The notes under the pieces were generated by a model, which saw nothing but the letters and a program-made list of their open reading frames with translations, was not told the DNA's origin and did not search any database. DNA of 64,000 nucleotides from Abelmoschus esculentus (Eukaryota; Streptophyta; Magnoliopsida; Malvales; Malvaceae). The stretch is taken from assembly GCA_035048815.1 (NCBI GenBank), contig JAUCBN010000043.1, positions 1,121,001 to 1,185,000 of the forward strand. Reading direction: 5' to 3'. The translations under genes and the position numbers were made by a program. Below are positions 34,240-47,300 of the stretch, one piece after another (within the stretch, counting starts at the first letter, position 1; the number at the start of each line of letters is the position of its first letter).

Positions 34240-36622
34240 TTCCTTCAACGAACAGTGAAAGAGGGGAAGCTTTGAATTGCTGTGTTCTTCTCTTTGAAAA
34301 CGATAATGACAGTGAAAAGAGTGAAGCAATTAAGAGAAAGGGACAGTTTTTTAAGTTCGGGAGTATTTGTCAGAATTTTAGTCGCACTGCCCAGCTAAGC
34401 TGCTGTGCTGTTCTTCCTAGCCTTATTCAGGGATTCGTTTATTGTTTTTGGACCCTTGGATTTGATCTAACGGTTGAGAGATAATTATGATTTTGGTTTT
34501 TCTTTAATAATATTCATTTATTCAAAAATATGAACATTTTTAACTTAAAATATCTCAATAGTTCATTTCCTTTCCTTCTTTGAACCAGGTGTTACTGTTA
34601 CCCTCTTCGGTTCCATGCAAAAAAATGACGCCATCAGCAACACATGTTACACACCATCTTTATCCTTTTCGCTTTTTTAAATCCGTATATATTCAGGGTC
34701 GGTTCAAAGATTTTAGAGACTTTTTATAATTTATTAAAATATAGTCTTTAAAAGTAATTGTCTATGACCTCCACTAGTTATAAAATTATAGTCCTTAGAA
34801 GTAAATATCCTTTTTAGGAGCCCTTGTACGATCGTTTTTATTGCGTTTGTCTAAAATTTCACTAGTTCTACTGAAGCAATAGTAATAGTAATAATCAATA
34901 AAATTCTATAATCAATTGTCATATTTAAGAAATAATTATAATGTTTTAACAATTATAACTCATCTTTCATAATAGCGTTTTCAAAAAAAATTTAATGAAT
35001 TTTGAGATTAACATCATTTAATAAATATAATTTATCAAAATTTGGGGTCTTTTTTTCGAATGCCCTATGCGATTGTTCCTATTATGCCTATCCAGAACTC
35101 CATTGTATATAACACGATAAATAGTGAGAAGATCCATTACCTTGGCAACTACTCAATCTGGGAGATTTTGGACAAAGAGAGACGACAAGAAGCAGAGAAA
35201 CAATGGCTGCCGTCTGAAGATACTTTAATACTACTACTAAACAGAGTTGGATGTTTTATATCTCTCAGGACTACTGCTTGTGTGGGCATACCCTTGTAAG
35301 TATTTCAGAAATATCCTCTCCCACTCCACTATGTTCAATCATGAAAGCTGTGTCCATCCACAGGACTACACCAAACAAAGAAAAAACATAAAGGCGTAGA
35401 CCATGAAATCTTAGTTATGGGATTCAACAACAAAATAATGGTCAAGAAAGTAATCTCACCTACTGGACTGAATCCACTTCCAAGATTATAAACTCTACTC
35501 GATTCCATCAAAAGAAAATTTTAAGAAGTTGTATTTTTCGGGTTTTGACCTAAGGTCGTTTATCCCAAACAGGTGTCGAAAACTTCAACCTCAAACGAAG
35601 CCTTAAAGACCAACCCAATATGTTACGGCATAAATGTAAAATTTTATGTTATGAATGTGAAATATTAGAATGCTATATAAAAAATTTAATGTTGTAAAAC
35701 TATAAAATTTTAAAAAAATGTAAACTTAAATTATCGATAGATAATACAAAGAAAATATAAAAATACATAAATTATATGAGAATTGGAAATTTTAAGAGAA
35801 TGCGACTTTTTTCTCCAAAACCCCTATGTCCATCATTGCGATGACCTAACAAACTTGATTCGAGCCCTGAATTATTTTACTTCACTTGAGACTCGTATAA
35901 ATTCAAACATAATAATATGTAAACTTGATTCAAACCGAGAACAAATCAAACCAAATTGAATAAAACCAAACCAAAAATCAACTAAAACTGAAAATAACTT
36001 AAACCAAAAATAATTTAAACTCGATTCAAAACGAACCAATTGCTACTTTTATCCTTGCGATAGGGTTAGACTCTCCCATGGGAGAGTTAAGGGGTTATCC
36101 TAAACTTAATGTTTTAATCTAAAAATAAGTTAATAATGTTTTATAAAGTGGACATGAAGGTACTAATAAGTAATAAGATAAGATTAACTTAACCATTTAA
36201 ACTTATGATTAGTACACGTGAGAATTGAGATGGAGCCAAAACTTATCGTAAAATATAAATGTAATTTGTCTTAGATCTCTAAGCTATATTAAAATACCCT
36301 TGTACGTTAAGAGTTGGTCCATGAAAAATGATTGATAACAAATGATTTTCTATTGGCGTTAAGAAGTCTCCAAAACATTTGTTTAGTCAGGAACACATGG
36401 ATTAATCATAACATTAAAAAGTTGAATTTATGATACCAAAACTCAGTTACGAAACCAAAAATTTAAGATTAAAAGTTGAAATATAAATATTTTAAAATAA
36501 AGTAAATAAATAAATATTTTAAAAAATAATTATGATGTTAAAAAAAATTTACGATATGAGGGCTTGTTCTTCTCCATCTCATGTATCCATTTATAATATA
36601 TAATATTCCTTTAAACTTTAAT
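34240..36622. other. Intergenic, upstream of the VAL-like gene
   Basis: The right-hand flank of the VAL-like gene supplies its 5' UTR and promoter (34240-34500). The remainder is AT-rich; an open frame at 35042-35299 is not supported by any family or by codon use. Confidence 0.5.
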
Positions 36623-36630
36623 TTTAATAT

Positions 36631-37095
36631 TAGAGATGGACACGAGTCGAGTTGGGTCGGATTTTCGGCCCTCCTGTACCCGACCCAAAAACTCATACCT
36701 TCCACCCGCCACTTGACCTGACCCATGTTTAGGGCGAAAAAAATTGACCCGACCCGATTTTTAAGCATTAAAATCTGACCCGACCCGAATCATTAAAAAA
36801 ATTAAATTTAGGAACTTAATTATAAAAAATAAAATTTAAGGATATAATTGTAAAAAAATAAAATTTTAGTGACTTATAAAGAGTGATCATTATTGTAAAT
36901 ATCCCTAAAATATATATGGAAAATTACACTTTTAGTTCCAGGTCGGATCGAGTCAAATTTTTTCCACCTTAAAACCGAACCCGACCCAAAACCATCCTTG
37001 AAAAAAACCCGACCCAAACTCAATTTAAAAAATCCAATCCAATCAGATCGAGACGGATCTAAACTTGTCGGGTTCGAGTTCCGTGCCCATCCCTA
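36631..37095. mobile_element. hAT-type miniature element rich in ACCCGA motifs
   Basis: This is a 465-bp element with ends TAGAGATGGACACG and CGTGCCCATCCCTA, which are imperfect inverted repeats. It is flanked by TTTAATAT (36623-36630) and TCTAATAT (37096-37103), an 8-bp duplication with one mismatch. The subterminal parts are full of CCGACCC and GGGTCGG; the centre is AT-rich and non-coding. Confidence 0.75.
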
Positions 37096-37103
37096 TCTAA
37101 TAT

Positions 37104-40100
37104 ATTGATTTCATTGTGTAAAAAAAGAAAGAAAATGATGCAAATTACATAAATGGGGAGCAGCAAAGCTGCAGAAAATGAACACATATCTCACAGTCAG
37201 TGTCTCAAAATCCGACAAATTTATCGTACTTTGAGGCAGCCTTTAATTTGGCCACACCAAATATACATTTTTTAATATTTTATATGAAAAAAAAATACAA
37301 AATGTGAACCCTAAGCAAAGGACTCAATCCTCCATCATTACTAGAGAGAGGTCGACATACAGACACATGGACATGGATTCAGTCTCCAAATATCATAAAT
37401 AATAGTAATATATAGTTAATTTATCACCTTATAAAGTTTATTTTGGAAATTAAAATAGTAAAGTAATTAAGTTGACGGGAGAACTTACTTTCGAAATTTA
37501 TTTTAAATTTGAAAAACTTATTTTTTATTATATTTAATTCAAAATGTATGTTTTGATATGTGAATTAATTTATTACTAAAGAAATTAGTTGATTTTTTTA
37601 ACATATTTATCTTTATGATAATTCTTTCATATATTTTTATATAGTTTTTATCTGTCTTTATGATAATTTTTATTTTATCTTAATAGTTTAAAATTTTAAT
37701 GACAATTATCATTGGATTTTTTTTGTCTATAAAAAAATTAGATTGTACAAATTATGATTTTTATGTATCTATATACTATATTAATACATAAAAAATAAAT
37801 AACGAAACAATTTTGCTTTCTTAAAAGACACTGAATAAATTTGTATTATTTAAGTTAATTTTAAATTTTAAAATAAAATTAAACAGCATAATAAAAATAA
37901 TATAATTCAAATATAAAATAATAAATTACATCCAAATATTATTACGATAAATATATATATTCCTATTTGTGGTTCTGACTGACGGTGTCTTGGCTTATGC
38001 CTTCATCACAATATTAGTAGGGCCATCGTTACCGTTATGATTAATCTCTCTCCACTTATTATATACATTTATCAATAACGATACTCATTTTTATGGTCTA
38101 GTGTAAAGGAAATCGTAATTACTTATATGCCCTTATAAAATAAATAATTATTTAAATTAATAATGGATGGTTTTGGAAATAGGTGCAATTACCCACCAAC
38201 GGATACCCATTTCCCAATCCATCCCTCCGTTATTGCCATCTCATCTTACATCCCAAGAATCAAATTCAATATTTATTATTAGAGTTTGATTTTTTTTTTA
38301 ATTTTGTCAATAATTTTTAGAATTATATAATTTTATATCTTTCTGTGAGTAAAATTATTTTTATCTTTAAAGTGTGAATTTTTAAAAAAAATATTATTAT
38401 TATAGATTAATTACACCACGTGTCTTAAAATTATATTATTCATTCTACAATAATTTTTAAACTTTTGAATCTTTTAATTTTATTCTCAAAGTTATGATCC
38501 TGATTCTAGATCATACCCTAAAATTATAAATATTCTAATTTCATTCCAAAAATATAATTAGTATTCTAAATAAATCACTACAAACATTTGAATTTCTTAA
38601 TTTAATCCTCAAATTAACAACACATGTTAATCGTATCTAGTTTGTTTAATCTAATAATATGATATTGCATAAACGATAAATTTAAGGACGTAATTAAAAT
38701 GTTCAAAATTTTAAGATCAATTTAAAATAAAATTTATTTTTTATGAATAAAATTAAAATATTTAAAAATATAAGAATAATTTCAAATAAGGATCATAACT
38801 TAGAGACGTGAGATACAATAAACTTTTATTATAAAAAAAACAATTAATATTTCTAGAAAACTAAAAATTAAAAAAATCCTAATACTATATTTCTCGACAA
38901 GGAAACTTGTTTTAATTTTATTTTTATTGGAAACGATAATTAAGTAATTAATTATTTTATTGACTTAAATATATAGCTAATAAAAGGAAATAGATTATAC
39001 CCGTGGACTATAAAATTATTTCATGCAAGTCAAGATAATAACAATAAATAAATAATTGTTAATCCTCCAAACTTCTTATTATAAACGTCTAATTATTTAA
39101 AATTTCCTTCAACATTCCAACAAACTTGGACTAATAAGGCACCTAATCATATCATAATCCGATATTAACCTATAATAATATTTAATTCAAAACATTTGAA
39201 TTTTAATCATCCAGACTAAAAAAAGGAAAAAAAAAAAAACACTTTCAAGGACAATATTTTTTCATGTTATTTTCAATTCCATTATCTTCGTAACAAGCCA
39301 ATAATATGTCGTTTTAGACAAATAAGAGCAAATGTGTTAACTGAATTATTGCAAAAAAGGACCACAAAGACACTTAATATTTCATGTCCCATATTTTTTC
39401 CTTATTAATATGATTCATTGTTATTTGAATTAATGATTTATTAATGTTTGATCCATCAACATTAAAGTTGGCTAATGAATATATCTAAATTAATGTTGAA
39501 ATAACCTTGTTTTAATATGAAAAAATATTATAATATAATTTTAAAATTATCATTATTATAATTATAACGAAGCTGGAATCAAATATTAGAAGGTATAAAG
39601 ATCTATTAAATTTTTAAATTTAAAAATTGAGAGGGACAAAAATTTTATTTTCTTATTATTTAAATTAAGAGAGACCTCAAGTGTAATTATACCCAAAAAA
39701 ATGTCACAACAAACATAGCTTTATCCCTGATTATAATGTCGTATATATTTATATATTTTTTTAATATTTTAATAATGAATATAAAAACAAAATTATGTAT
39801 ACGTTGGGAGGCTATTGTCTCTCCCAAAATACTTTGATATAATAACGTAAAATGTCCTTTTAAATTTAAATACTAATCAAATAACGATTTTGTATCTTTC
39901 AGTTTTTAGATTTAGAAAGCTTTGTAGCGTCTTCGTTTTCAATATTTAATATTCACTTTGTCCCGAAACAAACATATACCATATAAATAAAGATATTTAC
40001 ACTCAGATCTTTTAGTATGGACATTATCCTTTTTACTAAAAGTCTAGAATAACTCGTTAGACATCCGTTAGATTCAATAATTACATATAATACACGTTCA

Positions 40101-41338
40101 TAAATATTATTAATTTTTTAATAATACATAAATATTTTACGGATTAAATAATTTATTTCAATATTATTTATTTTTTTTACTGGGATCATTTATTGAATTA
40201 TATTAAATTACACAAAAACTAAATTATCATGTTACTTTCCAAATCCGTAAAGAAATTATTTATATGGGTTGATCTACCTGCCCACCAAAGAGTATTCCAA
40301 TGAAAGTTGTAGTTGGTAAATGATAATTTGAATCGAAGGGAAGAAAATAAATAGGTTAAAGTATACTACAAGTATCAATATTATGAAAAATGTTAATTTT
40401 AGTCCATCAACTATAAAATATTATTTTTATTCATTGTATGTTTGAAAAATTAATATTTTGGTCAATACTATAGAAATTTCGTACATTAAATATAAATCCA
40501 ACAATTAATATAATTAATAAAAACTTTCATATGTTTTTATCTAATAAATTTCACTAATTTCTCTTCAAAAATGTTGTCTTCAAAGACAATTTTAGTGCCA
40601 TAATCTGAATATTTTATTTATTTGTTTCCTTTTACTCTCAAATTGGAATCCAATTTCGTTCTCTTGTTAAAAAAAACGAACATAATTACTTTTCCATGCA
40701 AATAGAAAAGGGATAAAAGGACTTAAATAAAAAATATATAAAGAAAAGAGACTAAAAGGGTAATTTTTCCATTTTCCCAACCTACTCCAAATCCTTTTTT
40801 TTTCCCTTTGTTTTCCATTTGCTTCAGCTTTATTCCAGTCCCTCCCTAACGCCTGCATTTCAATTTCTTCAAAGAGCTTCCTTTATAGCTATTTCAGTAG
40901 ATTAATTCGTTTCATTTTAATATTAAAAACTGTAGCTTAATTTTTAATATTTTTTTTCTTCAGATCCAAACTTTTTTTTTTTTTTTTTTAATTTTTGATG
41001 AAACCCAGAGCAGAAACAGAAAAGAAAAAGAAAATGAAGCAGAAGCTCAGTTGTTTTTCCCCCAAAATAGTTTTGGTTTGTTAAAACTATGGTGTTTGCT
41101 AATTCTATCCTCTGCTGGTTGCACTTGTTCTGTTTCTCTTAACAAAAATTCGTAACGGTTTCTTCCTCTTCCCTCGATTCACTGCTTTTTTAATCTCCGT
41201 TTCCTTTTTTGGTTTCACCTTGAAAACCTATAATGTTTCGATCTTCTTTTTGAAAATTTTTCGAAGTGTGTTTAGTGAACAAATTAGTTTGAATTTCTAA
41301 GAAAAAAGTTTACTTGTTTTTTAAATTCTCCCGCGGAA
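37104..41338. other. Gene-poor AT-rich region and myosin promoter
   Basis: 37.1-40.6 kb is A/T-rich without any recognised gene. From about 40.8 kb pyrimidine-rich tracts typical of a plant 5' UTR lead to the myosin ATG at 41339. Confidence 0.5.
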
Positions 41339-44300
41339 ATGATGTTATCGGCGTCCCCGACGAGTTTAGCGAAAAGTTCGCTCGAAGAAATGTTAGAGAA
41401 TCTCCGGCGGCGAGATGAGGAGGAGAAGCCTAGAGACTTACCGCCAGCTTTACCGTCGCGACCAACGTCCAAAGCCAGACTTCCCTCGGCCCGCCGGTCC
41501 CTTCCGACGAACTTCAGAGTCGTTCCCAACGGCGTAGACTTCTTCTGCGGCGGAGGCTTAAGTGAAGTGGAAGGGAAAGAGGAAGCTAAGAGAAAGGAAG
41601 AGGAGTTGGGAGAGAAGAGAGATGTTTTGGGTAGCAAAAAGATGAGGAAAGATGTGAATGTGGATTCACCTTATTATTTAGTGCAAGGGAGGAAAGGGGA
41701 AGATAAGGTTTCTGATGCCAAAGCTGAGGTGAAGGAAATAGGAAAAGGGAAGACGAACTGGAAGGTGAATGATAATATTGAGTATTTTATTAACAAAGTA
41801 AGTGTTAAGTTGAAGTTGTTTCTTCTTCTTCTTTACTGGATTGATTTGTTTTACGAGCTTGGTATTCATGTTTTAATACCATTTAGGAAGTATTCAATAA
41901 TTCCATGTTTAACTTAGATCGATTTTGATTATTGCTATTTCTTACTGCTGATATTGTCTGACCACGGAAGAGATTTTATCAGCTCTAGCTTATTCTCGAG
42001 CTTGATATCTGATTCATCCACCTTTTTTTTTTATTGTTCTTTGCCTTTTTTTGAGTTGATGCAATGCATTGGATTGGATTAGTAGGCATGGGGGGAAATC
42101 TGTGATCTTTCATGGAATGAGAACCTGCTGAGTAGTTTAGGTTTTGTGGGGGTGGGGTGGGGTTGCTATTCTAGAAACTGTATTTGATATGAAATTTAGA
42201 TTTCCATAAGTTTTCTTTCGCTGAAACATAAAAAAGGAAGCATCGTCTTGGACATGTGTTTATCTTCTGTGAAAATGATTTAGTAAATCTAATTTGTCGA
42301 GAGGATTTTGTTACAGAAGCTTCGTGTTTGGTGCCGGCAACCCAATGGGGTCTGGGAATCTGGAGCTATACAATCTACATCAGGAGAGGAATTATTTGTC
42401 TCCCTTTCTAACGGAAATGTAATTTCATATGTATCTTGATTTTCTTAAATGTACAAGGATCCTTCAGTTTTCCTTTCGGCAGGTTTACATTTAGGTTTAC
42501 ATTGTATTGTTGGTATAGGTTGTCTATACAATCTACATCAGGAGAGGAATTATTTGTCTCCCTTTCTAACGGAAATGTAATTTCATATGTATCTTGATTT
42601 TCTTAAATGTACAAGGATCCTTCAGTTTTCCTTTCGGCAGGTTTACATTTAGGTTTACATTGTATTGTTGGTATAGGTTGTAAAAGCATCAGCCGACGAT
42701 ATTTTACCTGCAAACCCAGAAATTTTGGAGGGTGTGAATGATCTCATACAGCTTGGTTATTTGAATGAGCCGTCAGTTCTTCACAATCTTAAGTACCGAT
42801 ATTCTCGTGATATGATATATGTAAGAATGATATAACCCTTACTCGTGTACTAATGAGGATTATCTCTGCTACTGAGATTCATTTTTGCCTTTTTTTTTTC
42901 TTTATGTAGAGTAAAGCAGGTCCAGTTTTGATTGCAGTCAACCCGTACAAAGACGTCCCAATTTATGGAAAAGATTTTGTCACGGGTTATAGAGAGAAAA
43001 CTACCGACAGCCCTCACGTTTTTGCTATAGCAGACACTGCTTATACTGAGATGATGAATGGTTAGCATAAACAAGCGATAATTTGCTTGTGGTGTTATAG
43101 TAGTGTGTATTTCGATGCTCTATTAATTCTGTTGTTAAAATTTTGTAGGTGGAGTCAATCAGTCTATAATCATAAGGTCAGTCGTATATTTAATATTTGT
43201 CTTGGGATATGATAGTATAATACTGTGGTTCTTTAATCCCATTATTCGTTTTATGAACTGTAGAATAACATAAAATTATCTTGCAGTGGTGTAAGTGGAG
43301 CTGGGAAAACTGAGACAGCTAAATTTACAATGCAGTACCTAGCTGCTCTTGGAGGTGGCAATGGCCGGATAGAGTCTAAAATCCTTGAGACACATTTTAT
43401 ACTTGAGGCATTTGGGAATGCAAAGACATCTAGGAATGACAATTCTAGCCGATATGTGAGTTCTTCTTTCTCCCTCATTCATTTTCCACTGTTATATATT
43501 GCAAGCAAATCTATATAAAATTACTCTCACTTGCTGATAACTTGTTTATTACTCTGTTCTGGTGCAGGGCAAACTTACTGAAATTCATTTTACTGAGTTG
43601 GGGAAGATATCTGGTGCCAACATCCAAACTTGTAAGCATGTTGAATTTGAAAATTTCTATTATTACTGCAAAGTAATAATATAACATAGATTAATCCTGG
43701 TTTATTTTTTGTGCTAATGTTGATTCATCAACGACAATCCTGGATAGTTCTTCTGGAAAAGGTGAGTTCCTGACCCAGTTAAAGTTCATATTGTCTCTGT
43801 TATCATGGATGATAACTGATGTGGATCTTTTTGATGTCACCTTTGAGCAGGCGAGAGTAGTTCAGGTGGCTGCTGGTGAACGGTCTTACCATATCTTTTA
43901 TCAACTTTGCGCTGGTGCTCCACCGGCTCTAAGAGGTACTATTTTCATTTTATATCACTTCACAGGCAATGACAGTTCAGAAAATTTTTGGGGACTGGGG
44001 TTTTGAAATAGATAAATGATATTGTTTACAGTTCTGCAACTTATTTACTTGAATATGTGAAATATATTTGCGATCCTTTGAATTATGGCGTTGCAGAGAG
44101 ACTGAATCTTAAAATGGCAAATGAGTACAACTATCTTATCCAGAGTGACAACTTTGTGATTAATGGTGTTGATGATGCGCAGAAATTCCATAAGCTTAAG
44201 GTAATTGGAAAGACTAGATTTTAATGTCACCATAATAGTGTACCCATTCTTAGCTTTGTCTTTTAAGCAGTAGTTTACTCATTTCTGCAGGAAGCCTTGG

Positions 44301-47300
44301 GCGTTGTTCAAATTTGCAGAGAACAGCAAGAGCAAGCATTTGCGATGCTTGCTGCAGTATTATGGCTGGGAAATATATCATTTCAATTAATTGACAACGA
44401 ACATCATGTGGAGGCATTAGCTGACGAAGGTAATAATGTGGGATTTAGCTTTGCATACATAATCCCCCCCCCCCCTCCCCCCTATTTTTTTCTTCCAACA
44501 GAGAGAAACTGGATACCTTCTCTGTTGCAGCATTTTTAAGGAACTAAATTTGCATAAGCCTTGAATAAAACAAAGAATATAATGATTGTAGTTAGCCTTT
44601 GTTTCACTTGTGAGTTTAAGTGGGATTCCCCTCCCCCTTTTTTGCAGCATTAACCAGTGCTGCCAGGCTGATGGGTTGTGCACCTCATGAGTTGATTCAA
44701 GCTTTATCTGCCCATAGAATCCGAGTTGCCAAGGATAATATTGCTAAGAAATCAACATTGCAACAGGTTCGTCCAGTATTTGTTAGCAAAATTATTCTTC
44801 CTCCATCTCATAAGTCACATTCTATATTTCCTGGGATGCAAACGTTAACAACCTGATAACATATTATAACTTGTAATATAGGCGATTGACACCAGAGATG
44901 CGTTAGCAAAATTCATCTATACAAGCCTATTTGACTGGCTCGTGGAGCAAATCAACAAGTCACTTGAAGGTGGTAAAAGATGTGTCGGCAGGTCCATAAG
45001 TATCCTTGATATTTATGGGTTTGAGTCATTTAAGGTAAGTAGTTTCTAGTCGGCTATTTAGATATTATAATTGTGTAGGCATTTGCTTGACATATGGTTT
45101 TTCTGTTACGACTTTCAGAAGAATGGCTTTGAACAGTTTTGCATAAATTATGCAAATGAGAGGTTGCAACAACATTTCAACAGGCACCTCTTTAAGCTTG
45201 AGCAAGAGGTAAGCAACACAAATTTTAAGCTGGGTTTCTAGTACTAATCCCTTTATTTACTGGGCATGCAAATTAATTTTCAGTGGTCAAAGTTCTAAAG
45301 GACCTGGTTCTCGGCTGTTGATTCTTAGCTATGGATTTGGTTTTCACCCATTCACTCGAATTATTATATTGACCAACTTCCCATCTTTTATGTATTTCAG
45401 GTGTATGAGTTGGATGGGATCGATTGGACCAAAGTTGATTTTGAAGACAACCAAGAGTGCTTGGACTTATTTGAGAAGGTAATTTGCTGGACTGTTTTCC
45501 TGTATATATTATATAGCATGCAGCTCGTGCTAAAGTATGTTGTCTTAGCTTTGGTGCTGATTCTTGATCTTATACTTCTATTCTTACTAAATTTATTGTC
45601 TTAGCTTCGTTGCTGATGTTGGCTGATGTTTTTATCTCCTTTTCATATTTGGTTGAGTTTGAAAGCTAAATATTATTCCTCTTTTGGTGTTTATTTTACA
45701 GAAACCGTTGGGAATACTTTCTTTGCTGGATGAGGAATCAAATTTCCCCAATGCAACTGATTTTACCTTTGCTAATAAGTTGAAGCAGCACCTGCATTCT
45801 AATTCTTACTTCAAAGGAGACAGAGGCAGGGCCTTTGGTGTTCGACATTTTGCAGGAGAGGTCAGTCAGTGTTCTTTTGAAGATTGTAAAGATTTTCTTT
45901 TCATTCAATTTTAATCGAAGATAATCAAACCCCGGGATGCGATTTAAGAAAGTCTAAATTTTTTGAAAAGAAGACTGATTTTGTTTGGCTAGTTGATTCA
46001 AATGGTATGGAATACTAATAAGATGGTAATGTTCAAAGCATAGATGAAATCACTGATTTTTATAGTTTGGTCAGGTACTGTATGATACTAACGGCTTTCT
46101 GGAAAAGAACCGAGATCCCCTGCACTCGGGGTTGGTCCAGCTTCTTTCATCCTGTAGTGGCCAATTGCCACAAACATTTGCCAAAAAAATGCTTGATCAA
46201 TCTCTGAAACCTGCAATTTCATTGGATTCTCCAAAGCAAAGTGTTGGCATGCAGTTCAAGGTACATTTGCTTCCTTAATATATCTGGTGGTTGTAATGTA
46301 GTTCAAACTGATCAATAAGACTACAAAGCTTTTTACTGTTCCCATCTCTTCGGGGAAACTTTCTTACATTAATGTCCATTATAAAGCATTCCAACACTTG
46401 CCAATCCTTCGAATGTAATACATTATTAGAGGAGTTCTAGTTCTTGCATGTATTTTTCTTGGGCATTTGATATGTGAATTTACATTTGAAATCTTTTACA
46501 TTCCTTTGGCAATGCAGGGGTAGCTAATATAGTAGGAAAATTGATGTATACTGCACAATGACATGCTTTGTGAATGTTTATGTTTTTCTTCTATACTGGC
46601 AGGGCCAACTCTTTGAACTAATGCACCAGTTGGAGAGTACAACACCTCACTTTATTCGCTGCATAAAACCAAACTGCAAGCAGGTCCCTGACACGTATGA
46701 AGAGGATCTTGTCCTGAAGCAACTTAGATATTGTGGAGTTTTAGAGGTTGTTAAAATCTCAAGATCAGGATATCCTACTCGAATGACACATCAGGAGTTT
46801 GCAGAAAGGTAGCAGCTAAAACCTTAGCTTATGGCATTTTTTAAGTTTTACAATTGTACTCTTCAGCATAGTTCTCATATATTCGAGTATTTCATAGGTA
46901 TGGATTCCTACTGTTGGAGACCAATGCATCCCAGGATCCATTAAGTACTTCAGTTGCTGTTCTAAAAAAATTTAATGTCCTCCCTGAAATGTATCGAATT
47001 GGCTATACCAAACTGTTTCTTCGAACTGGGCAGGTAAGCCACCCTTGTATTGTTTTTCATGTTTCTTTCAATTTTGTGCTGTACATTCCAATATTAGTAC
47101 CTCATTGCCCAAGACTTCCAGGACCTATACTTCCAGTGTCATTCTTTGGCAAATAAATGCCTGAAATATCTTGATGCTCAGAGCTAGACCTTAAAGTTAA
47201 CTTACTGAGTTTTGCAAAAAAAAAAAAAAAAAATTGATTTCAATCTGATTATGGTTAAATAATGTAATAATTTCTTTGATACTTTATTCTCTGGTTGTGG

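Noticed and set aside
35042..35299. 85-residue plus-strand frame
   Set aside because: It does not begin with ATG, has no family resemblance and no coding-like neighbours.
41284..41637. 117-residue minus-strand frame
   Set aside because: It is antisense to myosin exon 1 and its 5' UTR; the plus strand has clear family similarity.
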